A stretch of DNA of 64,000 bases from Poriferisodalis sp965231925 (GCA_965231925.1 OZ246894.1:4402001-4466000), one strand, 5' to 3'; shown: positions 34,661 to 43,035, counted from the stretch's first letter. A program made the numbers and translations. Notes: generated from the sequence alone by a model not told the origin.

Positions 34661-35836
34661 CTACCGAACTTCGATGCCTTGTTCAGCGGCAACCTTCAGC
34701 ATCCGTTCGGTGTATTCAACGGCGCGCACACCGCCCTTGTCATCGTCCGTTTCGAGCCGAACGGCCAAGCCCTCAGATTCTTCGTCGTCGTAGGCAGCCT
34801 GGGCGAAGCCAGCAACACAATCCCAGCTGTGAGTGGTTGCCAGAACTTGCACGTTGTATTCGCGGGCCGCGCACAGCACCATCTCCCAGTACTCGCGCTG
34901 CAGTGTGTGATGGATGCCATTCTCGGCCTCGTCGATCAGGAGGAAGCCGTCGGCAGCGCCAACAAAGCACGTCGACATCCCGAAAATCCGAACCGCACCG
35001 TCGCCCATGCTGCGCAGGGGCACCCGATCAGCACGATCCAGCTTGATCATGATACGACGTTGGCGCGATTGGTCTCGCCTGCCGACGGCCGCGACGCCCT
35101 CCACATCGGTGCCAGTTGCCAACTGCAATGCCGAGTTGGCTTGCGCTTCACCGGGAGTCAGCGCAACGTCATCCCACTGGTCTGCGAGCGTCGAACTGTC
35201 GGGTACGTCGGGACCAAGGCGGCTACAGCGCAGTGAATCGGGCCAGTCCGCTTGATCGCATCCGGCTGGCGCGTCGGCGAAGCTGGTCATCGGCCACGGT
35301 CGCTCCCGCACGATCGGACTCTCGCCTACCACACCTCCGAACAGCGGCTGGTGGCGCGTTCTCCCATCGAAGGAGATCTTGAGTTCGGGACCAACCGGAA
35401 GAAACGCACCGGGCTGAAACGGAGTGCCGTCGGGCGCGGTGAATGCCCTCCATTCGCGAGGCCGGAATGGCAGCACGTACTCGACACCCAGCAGCGCTCC
35501 GTCCTGGCATTGCGCGACAGTGAATTCAGTGCCGAGTTTGGGCTCACGACCGTAGAAGAGCGACTCGTACTCGGGGAGTTCTCGCGCCTCGCCGTGACTG
35601 TCAGTGAACAGACGATGTTCCTCGTGACGCAGCACGATGTCGGCCAGCACCGGCGGGTCGCCGCGCGCCGCCAGCAACTCGACTGCTTCGAGGACCGTGG
35701 TCTTGCCGACACCATTGCGGCCTGCCAGCAGCGTGACACGGCCGAGGCGTTCGACGTCCAGCCGATTGATGCCGCGAAAGCCACGGATCGACAACGACGG
35801 CAGGTGCATGCTGTTAGGTGTGGATCCGTCAGGCAT
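34661..35836 (-). CDS. AAA_15/AAA_21 ATPase (OLD/PARIS AriA-like)
   Basis: 391 residues. Residues 11-50 hold LPSLSIRGFRGINRLDVERL and the Walker A loop GRNGVGKT (39-46), the layout of SMC/ABC-type OLD ATPases. Walker B is GFLLIDEAENGIHHTLQ, followed by the switch VQVLATTHSWDCV near the C-terminus, with LRSMGDGAVRIFGM in the signature position. The start is either 35836 or 35809; neither has a strong ribosome site. Its TOPRIM partner follows 9 bp later. I infer an ATP-driven sensor that releases or activates the nuclease. Confidence 0.82.
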   Translation of the reverse strand: MPDGSTPNSMHLPSLSIRGFRGINRLDVERLGRVTLLAGRNGVGKTTVLEAVELLAARGDPPVLADIVLRHEEHRLFTDSHGEARELPEYESLFYGREPKLGTEFTVAQCQDGALLGVEYVLPFRPREWRAFTAPDGTPFQPGAFLPVGPELKISFDGRTRHQPLFGGVVGESPIVRERPWPMTSFADAPAGCDQADWPDSLRCSRLGPDVPDSSTLADQWDDVALTPGEAQANSALQLATGTDVEGVAAVGRRDQSRQRRIMIKLDRADRVPLRSMGDGAVRIFGMSTCFVGAADGFLLIDEAENGIHHTLQREYWEMVLCAAREYNVQVLATTHSWDCVAGFAQAAYDDEESEGLAVRLETDDDKGGVRAVEYTERMLKVAAEQGIEVR

Positions 35837-35919
35837 CTCGTACCGCCAAGGCCGCCCGTAGCGGCAGGGTATCGCGCCCCAACTCGGCGACTGCGAGGCA
35901 TTTTCCGCAGACGGTGGGA

Positions 35920-36420
35920 TCAGTGGGGGTGGTAGCCGCTGTCGATGTAGACGGTGGGCAGATCGAGGTCTCGGTACATGCGGACGTTGCGCATGTCGTC
36001 GTCGATGGCGAGGCGAGGGAGATACCCCTGCTCTTGGAGCGCCGCGGTCTGCTCGCCCTTGAACATCGGCGAGGGGCGGAAGTCGCCCATCGGTCGCATG
36101 ATGAGCAGGTCCCAGCGGACCTTGTGCTGAACGAGCCAGGTGAGCGTGGCGTCGGACACCCACGTCGGGCGCGACGTGAGCGCAACCACCACCAGCTCGG
36201 GTGCAAGCAGCACCAGCAGCTCGGCGACCTCTTCGAGCACATCGTCGTCGCCGACACCGGCAAAGAAGGAATCCCAGTCGCGCCACGGGCCGTCGAGATG
36301 ATGCTGGCGGTGGGCAGCGTCAGCGAGCACGCCGTCGATGTCAACGATCACGCAGTCGCCGGGCGGCACCGCTCCGGCCCGCCACCACCAGTACGACGGC
36401 CAGTCGTCCTGCTCGGTCAC
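35920..36420 (-). CDS. HAD-superfamily phosphatase (PNKP 3'-phosphatase-like)
   Basis: 166 residues from GTG 36420 (GGTGAG upstream). HAD motif I is IVDIDGVLADAAHRQHHLDG (Asp27, Asp29); motif II is VVALTSRPTWV; motif III/IV is LPRLAIDDDMRNVRMYRDLD. The set resembles the phosphatase half of polynucleotide kinase-phosphatases. The N-terminal WPSYWWWRAGAVPPGD is unusually aromatic. No kinase domain is attached. It lies between acs and the ATPase/TOPRIM operon, so a nucleic-acid-end role with the latter is possible but unproven. Confidence 0.75.
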   Translation of the reverse strand: MTEQDDWPSYWWWRAGAVPPGDCVIVDIDGVLADAAHRQHHLDGPWRDWDSFFAGVGDDDVLEEVAELLVLLAPELVVVALTSRPTWVSDATLTWLVQHKVRWDLLIMRPMGDFRPSPMFKGEQTAALQEQGYLPRLAIDDDMRNVRMYRDLDLPTVYIDSGYHPH

Positions 36421-36568
36421 TGCGGGCTCACCGGATGCCTGGGGCCGCAGACGCACGGCGTCGATCCGCCAAGCGCGCGTCGCGGTCCGCCTCGGCAGGC
36501 TCCAGTACCGGCGTCGGGACGGGAGCGCCTGGGAGTTCGGCGGCACTGGAAGGTCGATATGACGCGGC

Positions 36569-38584
36569 TCAGTCCTCGCTCGGGGCTTCAGCGGCGCGGG
36601 TGCGGATCTCGTCCACCACGCCGGCGTCGGCGAGGGTGGTGGTGTCGCCGAGCTGGCGGCCTTCGGCGACGTCGCGCAGCAAGCGGCGCATGATCTTGCC
36701 CGAACGGGTCTTTGGCAAGTCCGGCACCAGCACCACGGCCCTGGGCCGCGCGATCGCACCCAGCTTGGTGGAAACGTGCTGGCGCACTTCCTCGCGCAGC
36801 TCATCGGTGGCGTTGTGGCCGCCTCGCAAGATCACGTAGCCCACGATTGCCTGGCCAGTCGTGTCATCGGTCGCGCCCACCACTGCTGCTTCCGCAACGG
36901 AAGGGTGGTCGACCAGTGCCGACTCGACCTCGGTCGTCGAGATGCGGTGGCCGGACACGTTCATTACGTCGTCGACACGGCCGAGCAGCCACAGGTAGCC
37001 GTCGTCGTCGAGTTTCGCGCCATCGCCCGCGAAGTAGCGGCCTTCATACGTGCTCCAGTAGGTCTCGCTGTAGCGCTCGGGATCGCCCCAGATGCCCCGC
37101 AGCATCGACGGCCACGGCTCGGTGATGGTCAGGTAGCCGCCGCCGCGTTCGACCTGGTTGCCGGCGTCGTCCACCAGCTCCACTGAGATGCCCGGCAGCG
37201 CGTGGGTTGCCGAGCCTGGCTTGGTCGTCGTGACTCCCGGCAGCGGCGTGATCATGTGGCCGCCGGTCTCGGTTTGCCACCAGGTGTCGACGATCGGGCA
37301 GGTACCGCCGCCGATGTGGGTGTGGTACCACATCCAGGCTTCGGGATTGATGGGCTCGCCGACGGTGCCCAGCACGCGCAGGCTGGACAGGTCGTGCCGC
37401 TCCACCTCGGACGCGCCCCACTTCATGAACGTGCGGATAGCCGTGGGTGCGGTGTAGAGCTGGGTCACGCCGTAGCGCTCGAGGATGTCCCACAGCCGAT
37501 CCTTGGGCCACGATGCCCGGTCGCCGTCGCGGAACTCTGGGCGCGGGGTGTCGGGCGTGCCCTCGTACATCACCGACGACGCTCCGTTCGCCAGCGGTCC
37601 GTACACGATGTAGCTGTGGCCGGTCACCCAGCCGATGTCGGCTGCGCACCAGAAGACGTCGACGTCAGGCTTCAGGTCGAACACGTAGCGATGGGTGAAC
37701 GCCACCTGGGTGAGATAGCCCCCGGTGGTGTGCATGATGCCCTTCGGCTTGGCCGTCGTGCCCGAGGTGTACAGCAGGTACAGCAAATCCTCCGAATCCA
37801 TGGGCTCGGGCGGGCAGTCGGCGGAGACCCCGTCCATCAGGTCGTGGTACCAGTGATCGACGCTGTCATTCCACGAGACGTCCTGGCCGGTGCGGCGCAC
37901 CACGACGACGTTCTCGATCGTTGACGTCGCCGCCACCGAGGCGTCGGCGGTGTCCTTCAGCCCGAAGGGATCGCCGCGCCGGTAGCCGCCGTCGGCGGTG
38001 ATGAGCAGCTTCGCCGACGCGTCGTCGATGCGGTCCGACAGCGAGTCAGCCGAGAACCCGCCGAACACCACTGAGTGGGCGGCGCCGATGCGGGCACATG
38101 CCAGCATCGCCACCGGCAGCTCGGGGATCATCGGCATGTAGATACACACCCGGTCGCCCCGCTCCACGCCCAAGCCCTTCAGCACGTTGGCGAACTTGCA
38201 CACTTCGCTGAGCAGATCGGCGTAGGTGATGGTGCGGGTGTCGCCGGGCTCGCCTTCCCACCAGTAGGCCACCTTGTCGCCGAGGCCGGCCTCGACGTGA
38301 CGGTCGATGCAGTTGTACGACACATTCAGCGTGCCGCCCAAGAACCACTTGGCGAAGGGCAGGTCCCACTCGAGCACCGTGTGGAAGTCGGTGAACCAGC
38401 TCACGTGCTCACGGGCCTGGCGGGCCCAGAACGCGAGCCGGTCGGCGGCTGCTTCCTCATACAGCGACCGGTCTGCGGTGAGCGCTGCGGAGCGGAACTC
38501 GTCGGCGGGCTCAAAGACGCGGTCCTCGACGTAGTAGTCCTCGATCGTCGCCTCGGTCGATGCGCCAGATGTCTCGCTCGTCAT
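36569..38584 (-). CDS. acs: Acetyl-CoA synthetase
   Basis: 671 residues from ATG 38584. AMP-forming signatures are LLYLLYTSGTTAKPKGIMHT, the DIGWVTGHSYIVYGPL region, WWQTETGGHMITPLPG and YLWLLGRVDDVMNVSGHRIS. The lysine that closes the active site, and is normally controlled by acetylation, is in LPKTRSGKIMRRLL. It makes acetyl-CoA from acetate. The frame is open up to 38788, but ATG 38584 has AGGGG upstream and begins with MTSETS. The stop of a small membrane ORF overlaps this start (ATGA). Confidence 0.96.
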   Translation of the reverse strand: MTSETSGASTEATIEDYYVEDRVFEPADEFRSAALTADRSLYEEAAADRLAFWARQAREHVSWFTDFHTVLEWDLPFAKWFLGGTLNVSYNCIDRHVEAGLGDKVAYWWEGEPGDTRTITYADLLSEVCKFANVLKGLGVERGDRVCIYMPMIPELPVAMLACARIGAAHSVVFGGFSADSLSDRIDDASAKLLITADGGYRRGDPFGLKDTADASVAATSTIENVVVVRRTGQDVSWNDSVDHWYHDLMDGVSADCPPEPMDSEDLLYLLYTSGTTAKPKGIMHTTGGYLTQVAFTHRYVFDLKPDVDVFWCAADIGWVTGHSYIVYGPLANGASSVMYEGTPDTPRPEFRDGDRASWPKDRLWDILERYGVTQLYTAPTAIRTFMKWGASEVERHDLSSLRVLGTVGEPINPEAWMWYHTHIGGGTCPIVDTWWQTETGGHMITPLPGVTTTKPGSATHALPGISVELVDDAGNQVERGGGYLTITEPWPSMLRGIWGDPERYSETYWSTYEGRYFAGDGAKLDDDGYLWLLGRVDDVMNVSGHRISTTEVESALVDHPSVAEAAVVGATDDTTGQAIVGYVILRGGHNATDELREEVRQHVSTKLGAIARPRAVVLVPDLPKTRSGKIMRRLLRDVAEGRQLGDTTTLADAGVVDEIRTRAAEAPSED

Positions 38585-38823
38585 CGGTACCCCTGTCTCG
38601 TCGTGCTGGTGGTGTCCGTGTGCAGATCGGATCGGCATCGATTGCGGGACCCGAGCCTGCTCAGCCAGATTCGCAGAGTAGTTGCCACCCGCCAGATGAT
38701 TGCTGCCAAGAGGATGATGAAGGCAATGGAAGCGTGCGACAGGCCCGAGGCGTCGAGAATGTGAAGTTTGAGGCGTCGAAATGAGCAACTACAGGCCGTC
38801 GAAATCATAAACTTGCTCTTCAT
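38581..38823 (-). CDS. Small membrane protein candidate upstream of acs
   Basis: An 80-codon frame (ATG at 38823 or 38808) whose TGA overlaps the acs ATG by 4 bases. It contains one clear membrane helix, SIAFIILLAAIIWRVAT, followed by a basic tail. The helix is nearly identical to that of the small ORF at 41126-41308. Its upstream end overlaps the divergent DUF4143 gene start, so the exact start is unsure. Confidence 0.4.
   Translation of the reverse strand: MKSKFMISTACSCSFRRLKLHILDASGLSHASIAFIILLAAIIWRVATTLRIWLSRLGSRNRCRSDLHTDTTSTTRQGYR
38681..38729. repeat. Left copy of a 49-bp transmembrane-module repeat
   Basis: Matches 41133-41181 at about 44 of 49 positions in the same orientation. 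On the minus strand it encodes IAFIILLAAIIWRVAT. Together with the right copy it brackets the DUF4143 ATPase and cobD as direct repeats 2.45 kb apart. Confidence 0.8.
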
Positions 38824-40111
38824 GAACGGTGCTGGCGAAGCTGGGTACATTCCGCGCATCGTCGACCGGCGGCTCGACGAGATGCTGGCAGGCCTGCCCG
38901 CAATCGCGCTGGAGGGGCCGCGCGCAGTGGGCAAGACCGAGACGGCACTGCGTCGCGCACGCACAGTTCATCGCCTCGACGACGAGGAGCAGTTGGAACT
39001 CGTGTTCGGAGACCCGTCGCGCCTGACAAAGGGCGAACCCCCGGTGCTCATCGACGAGTGGCAGCGCTACCCGGCGTCATGGGACTTAGTCCGGCGCCAC
39101 GTCGACGACCGCACGAAGCGGTCGAGCTTCTTGCTGACCGGCTCGGCGACACCGAGCGAACGGCCGACCCACTCGGGCGCTGGGCGCATCGTGACGCTAC
39201 GGATGCATCCGCTGGCGCTGGCCGAGCGCGGGCTGGCGGCACCGACAGTGAGCCTGAGCGATCTGCTGTCAGGCCGTCGGCCTCCGCTCGAGGGCGGATC
39301 GGCGGCGACATTGGCCGACTACGCGCACGAGATCGCGCGTTCCGGATTCCCCGGAATCCGACCACTCGACCGGGTGCTGCGCACCGATCTGCTCGACGGT
39401 TACCTTGACCGGGCCGTCGACTACGACCTCGGCGAATCTGGCTCGGGCGTCCGCGACCGGCAAGCGCTGCGACGCTGGCTTACGGCCTACGCCGCCGCCA
39501 CGGCGACTGCGGCGTCACTCACGGTCGTCCGCAAGGCAGCAGCCGCCGGGTCGGCAGAGCCACCGTCGCAGCCGACAGCAGCCGCCTATCAACGAGCGGT
39601 CGAGCATCTCTGGCTGATCGAATCACTGCCGGCGTGGCTGCCGACCCGAAATCGGCTGCGGCGCCTCGCCGCAGCACCCAAACACCATCTGGCGGACCCC
39701 GCCCTCGCGCTTCGCTGCCTCGGCCTCGACGACACAGCGCTGCTCGAGGGACGCGCAACCGATCATCCGATGCCCCGCGACGGCTCCCTGCTCGGCGCGA
39801 TGTTCGAGTCGCTGGTAGCTCTATCGGTGCGGGTGTACGCGCAGGCGAACCGGGCTCGCGCATCCCATCTGCGAACTCACGGCGGCGAGCACGAGATCGA
39901 CCTGATCATCGAGCGGAGCGACGGGCGAGTCGTGGCGCTCGAAGTCAAGCTGTCCGCAACGGCAAGAGACCGTGACGTCCGACACTTGGCATGGCTCTCG
40001 GATCGGCTCGGAGACGAACTGCTCGACGCAGCCGTCGTCACGACCGGCACGGAGGCCTACCGCCGCCGTGATGGCATCGGTGTGATCCCCGCCGCCTTGC
40101 TTACCGCGTAG
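38822..40111 (+). CDS. AAA ATPase with C-terminal DUF4143
   Basis: 429 residues from ATG 38822. Residues 10-40 give YIPRIVDRRLDEMLAGLPAI and Walker A GPRAVGKT (32-39). VLIDEWQRYPASWDLVRRHV is the Walker B region and FLLTGSAT is sensor I. The C-terminal DUF4143 part includes DPALALRCLGL and the nuclease-like pattern GGEHEIDLIIERSDGRVVAL followed by EVK. The family is widespread and of unclear function, often in variable regions. It lies between the two 49-bp direct repeats. Confidence 0.87.
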   Translation: MNGAGEAGYIPRIVDRRLDEMLAGLPAIALEGPRAVGKTETALRRARTVHRLDDEEQLELVFGDPSRLTKGEPPVLIDEWQRYPASWDLVRRHVDDRTKRSSFLLTGSATPSERPTHSGAGRIVTLRMHPLALAERGLAAPTVSLSDLLSGRRPPLEGGSAATLADYAHEIARSGFPGIRPLDRVLRTDLLDGYLDRAVDYDLGESGSGVRDRQALRRWLTAYAAATATAASLTVVRKAAAAGSAEPPSQPTAAAYQRAVEHLWLIESLPAWLPTRNRLRRLAAAPKHHLADPALALRCLGLDDTALLEGRATDHPMPRDGSLLGAMFESLVALSVRVYAQANRARASHLRTHGGEHEIDLIIERSDGRVVALEVKLSATARDRDVRHLAWLSDRLGDELLDAAVVTTGTEAYRRRDGIGVIPAALLTA

Positions 40112-40208
40112 GGCATCATCCCGTGATGCGACGCACCGCTCGACGGATTCGAACACGCAGACCTCGATGCAGTAGTCCCCATCATCGCCTCAGTGCATCA
40201 GGATCGCG

Positions 40209-41195
40209 ATGAGCCAGATGGCGCAGCGCTGTGGCGCCGCGGCGCTGGGACTGCTGGGCGATCGGATCGGGGGGGAACCTCCCCCAAGCGTTCATCCGGT
40301 GGGTTGGTTCGGTTCATTGATGACCAAGCTCGAGCAGCGCATCTGGACTGATCGACGCTCAGCCGGCGTCGCCTACGCAGCGACTGGTGTGACCGTCGGA
40401 GCGATCGTCGGCGCCCTCGTGAGGTCGACCGCTTGCGCTGTTGCACTGACCGCCGCCGGTCGAGAGCTGCGTTCGGTCGCGCTGCGAATTGCTGATCAGC
40501 TGGCGGCAGGTGAGATGGAGTCAGCTCGAGCTGAGCTTCCCGCGTTGGTGGGCCGCGATCCCAGCGAACTCGACGAGTCCGGCATCGCTGCTGCGGTCAT
40601 CGAGTCAGTCGCCGAGAACAGCGTCGACGCTGTGGTGGCGCCGGTGTTCTGGGCCTTCGTGGCGGGAGCTCCGGGTGCGACGGCTTACCGGGCGGTCAAC
40701 ACGATGGATGCCATGGTCGGGCGGCTCGATGAGCGGTACCGGCACTTCGGCTGGGCTGCCGCTCGAACCGATGACGTGGCGAACTACGTGCCGGCGCGGC
40801 TGTTCGCAGTGCTCGTCGCAGCGTTGCGTCCGCGCCGGGCGCGTGCCATCTGGCAAGCGGTGCGTCGGGACGCGCCGGCGCACCCTTCCCCCAACGCTGG
40901 GGTCGCCGAAGCGGCCGTTGCGGCCGCCATCGGACGCGAACTCGGCGGCCCGCTCCGCTACGGCGCACGCCACGAAGACCGGCCGCAGTTGGGTGACGGC
41001 CCACGACCATCGGCGACGGACATCGCCGCCACCGTGCGTCTCGCGTCGCAAGCCGACCTCCTGGTCACGGCTCTCACCGGTGCTGTATGGGCGACACACA
41101 TGAAGGCCATCCGACGAGCCAGGATTCAGCCAGTCGCAACCCGCCAGATGATCACTGCCAAGAGGATGATGAAGGCAATGGTCTCGATTCTCTGA
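40209..41195 (+). CDS. cobD: Adenosylcobinamide-phosphate synthase CobD/CbiB
   Basis: 328 residues. Family motifs are LGLLGDRIGGEPPPSVHPVG, ESVAENSVDAVVAPVFWAFV, GATAYRAVNTMDAMVG and HFGWAAARTDDVANYVPARL, plus SPNAGVAEAAVAAAIGRELG and LGGPLRYG. CobD joins aminopropanol to cobyric acid in cobalamin synthesis; it is a membrane protein. No other cob genes are nearby. The last 25 or so residues (after TGAVWATHMKAIRR) are read through the right 49-bp repeat on the antisense strand and look non-native, so the normal C-terminus may have been replaced. Confidence 0.87.
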   Translation: MSQMAQRCGAAALGLLGDRIGGEPPPSVHPVGWFGSLMTKLEQRIWTDRRSAGVAYAATGVTVGAIVGALVRSTACAVALTAAGRELRSVALRIADQLAAGEMESARAELPALVGRDPSELDESGIAAAVIESVAENSVDAVVAPVFWAFVAGAPGATAYRAVNTMDAMVGRLDERYRHFGWAAARTDDVANYVPARLFAVLVAALRPRRARAIWQAVRRDAPAHPSPNAGVAEAAVAAAIGRELGGPLRYGARHEDRPQLGDGPRPSATDIAATVRLASQADLLVTALTGAVWATHMKAIRRARIQPVATRQMITAKRMMKAMVSIL

Positions 41196-41308
41196 AGGGC
41201 ACCCCAGAGGCCCGATTCCCAGAAACGGCTCCAGTACCGTCTCATGCTGGCCCACGAACGATGCATGAAGCTCGGCGGCGGCTGTTCCATGCTCGGAAAC
41301 TCAGACAT
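41126..41308 (-). CDS. 60-residue single-pass membrane protein candidate
   Basis: It begins MSEFPSMEQPPPSFMHRS, has a basic amphipathic stretch (RRYWSRFWESGLWG) and ends with the helix TIAFIILLAVIIWRVATG. The helix is shared with the small ORF before acs. Of the three differing codons between the copies, two are silent on this strand, which favours real coding. An AT-rich stretch directly upstream could hold its promoter. It overlaps the 3' end of cobD on the other strand. Confidence 0.5.
   Translation of the reverse strand: MSEFPSMEQPPPSFMHRSWASMRRYWSRFWESGLWGALQRIETIAFIILLAVIIWRVATG
41133..41181. repeat. Right copy of the 49-bp transmembrane-module repeat
   Basis: Direct repeat of 38681-38729. 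Shared core on the plus strand includes CCCGCCAGATGAT and TGCCAAGAGGATGATGAAGG. It falls inside the 3' end of cobD and, on the minus strand, inside the 60-residue membrane ORF. Confidence 0.8.
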
Positions 41309-41372
41309 TTAGACTTTTGCACAATACAACTTCCAATATTCAAATTCACATGATGTGTCTTTGAATCGTCGG
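41309..41372 (-). promoter_or_regulatory. AT-rich putative promoter of the 60-residue ORF
   Basis: About 65 bp with much lower GC than its surroundings. On the minus strand TTGAAT is followed after roughly one promoter spacing by TTGTATTGT and then the ORF start. The assignment is by composition and position only. Confidence 0.35.
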
Positions 41373-42560
41373 CTACTGCGCCACGTGCCACTCAGCAGCC
41401 CAGAAAGCGCCCATGCCGGCCGGGTCGGTCAATGCCGCAGCCTCCTCCAACAGAGCCCGAGCGGCCAGCGTCGCAGCAGTCGGACTCGACCGATGTCGCT
41501 GCCACAGCGCCCTCGCGTCTGCTGTCAACTCGTCGATGCCGGCCGCAGTGAGCCAGTCAGCCTGGGAGACCAGTACCGCGCCCGGTGACAACTGGTCGAA
41601 GGCCACCTCGCAGGTGATGTCTGCGGAACCTGGCGCGCACAGTGGATTGTGCCCACGGCGCTGGGACCGATACGTCCGCAGCCATTCAGCCTGCTGACGC
41701 GCCGCTAGCTCGGCGGTGGCGCGGACGCCGTAGTCGAAGACCAGCACGCGGCCACGACCGAGCAGGCCGAGAGCGCGTCTCATCCATACCGCGGCCCGCA
41801 ACTGCAATGGAACTTGTGCCCCTGGCTCGGCGTCGGGTGCCAGCGCTTCAGCCATTGCTGCCGCATCGGCAGGCGCCGTTCGCAGCACTTGAACCGCTTC
41901 AGTCGGCGCCCGCAAGGCGACATCGACCCGAGGCCCAACACTGAGCGCCGGGGCGGCGTGGACAAATCCAGCGTCAGACGCAGCATCGGGAGCAGCAGCG
42001 CCGGGGGCAGCCCACGTCACATAGACCTCCTGCCAGCCGGTGGCCGAACGTTCCAGCAGTCGCAAGGGCAGGTTGTCAAGCAGTTCGTTGGCGAGCACCA
42101 CACCGACATGCGGCCCGGTCGGCAGGTCTGCCGCCGCTAGGACGGGTAGGTGCGGCGGTACGGCGTTGCTCGGGTCCTCGAGGGTCTCGGCATCATGTCC
42201 AGCTTCCGGTTCGCGGACCGCTGCCGATGCCGCGTCACGCTGGTGGGCCACTCGCTCGACCATCACGTAACGAAGCGCGTCATAGCACTCGACGACGTGG
42301 GCGAGCACATCGAGACACAGCTTTCCCCGCCCCGCCCCGCCCTCGATGACCGTAAACGGATCGGGTCGACCAAGCTCATGCCAAGTGCGATCCAAGTAAC
42401 CAGCGATGCATCTTCCAAACAGCGAACCCAGCTCGACTGACGTCGCGAAGTCGCCGCCCCGCAAACCCGGCTGCCCGCCGCGCGTGTAGAAGCCCGTCGG
42501 TCCGTACAACGCCTCGTCCATGTACTCATCGAACCTCATGGACGCCAGACCGTCGCTCAT
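41373..42560 (-). CDS. SAM-dependent methyltransferase, MidA/NDUFAF7 family
   Basis: 395 residues. The family start RFDEYMDEALYGPTGFYTRG is followed by FATSVELGSLFGRCIAGYLD, the SAM loop VIEGGAGRGKLCLDVLAHV, VVLANELLDNLPLRLLER and VLVFDYGVRATAELAARQQ, with the basic loop WLRTYRSQRRGHNPLCAPGS. In mitochondria NDUFAF7 methylates an arginine of the NuoD homologue (NDUFS2) during complex I assembly. This gene lies about 500 bp from the end of the nuo operon on the same strand, so a role in complex I maturation is a reasonable inference. ATG 42539 is an alternative start. Confidence 0.85.
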   Translation of the reverse strand: MSDGLASMRFDEYMDEALYGPTGFYTRGGQPGLRGGDFATSVELGSLFGRCIAGYLDRTWHELGRPDPFTVIEGGAGRGKLCLDVLAHVVECYDALRYVMVERVAHQRDAASAAVREPEAGHDAETLEDPSNAVPPHLPVLAAADLPTGPHVGVVLANELLDNLPLRLLERSATGWQEVYVTWAAPGAAAPDAASDAGFVHAAPALSVGPRVDVALRAPTEAVQVLRTAPADAAAMAEALAPDAEPGAQVPLQLRAAVWMRRALGLLGRGRVLVFDYGVRATAELAARQQAEWLRTYRSQRRGHNPLCAPGSADITCEVAFDQLSPGAVLVSQADWLTAAGIDELTADARALWQRHRSSPTAATLAARALLEEAAALTDPAGMGAFWAAEWHVAQ

Positions 42561-42574
42561 GTTGCGACCACGGA

Positions 42575-42874
42575 CTACGCCGTAGCTGCTGACGCTCCTG
42601 CGAGCGATGCCGCTGTCTCATCGGAAGCCGACTCGAATTCGCTCGGATCGTCTCCGAACAGCCGCCCAACCAGTTTCGCTTGGCCCAGTTCGAGCATCCG
42701 CAGCCGTTCTTCCAGACGCTCGAACCTGGCGTCAAATCGGGCCTCTAAGCGATCGATGCGGGCATCAAGACGGTCGATGCGACCCTCGATGCGCTGAGCG
42801 AGATAGAGCACGAGGCCGGCCAAGACGGTGAACTGCACGATGACGACCGTGCTGATGAGTGCGGTTTCGGACAT
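42575..42874 (-). CDS. Membrane-anchored coiled-coil protein
   Basis: 99 residues from ATG 42874, with GGAGG upstream. An N-terminal membrane helix (LISTVVIVQFTVLAGLVLYL) is followed by a heptad-rich coiled coil: RIEGRIDRLDARIDRLEARF and DARFERLEERLRMLELGQAK. The tail is acidic and alanine-rich. No known function. It ends 14 bp before the MidA-like gene and probably shares its transcript. Confidence 0.7.
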   Translation of the reverse strand: MSETALISTVVIVQFTVLAGLVLYLAQRIEGRIDRLDARIDRLEARFDARFERLEERLRMLELGQAKLVGRLFGDDPSEFESASDETAASLAGASAATA

Positions 42875-42957
42875 GGACACTGCCTCCAGTATTGCGCGCA
42901 GACGCCCTGCTGAGTGAGCGTTGCTGGAACGGCTCAGTCCTAGCGGCTGCCGTTCTA

Positions 42958-42986
42958 TGAGTTCCAATGAATTTCATTGGAACTCA
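42958..42986. promoter_or_regulatory. Perfect AT-rich palindrome downstream of nuoN
   Basis: Two 13-base arms (TGAGTTCCAATGA and its exact complement) are separated by ATT. The element stands between the nuoN stop and the next gene start. It could be a terminator stem for nuo, though no T-run follows, or an operator for the coiled-coil/MidA unit. Its base composition contrasts with the GC-rich surroundings. Confidence 0.55.
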
Positions 42987-43035
42987 ATGGAGACCAACTC
43001 GCTCACTTATCGCGGGCGGCCACTCCGCCAGGCGA

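Noticed and set aside
40112..40208. Possible cobalamin riboswitch before cobD
   Set aside because: Only about 100 bp; a small GCATCA/TGATGC hairpin is present but no B12-box-like core.
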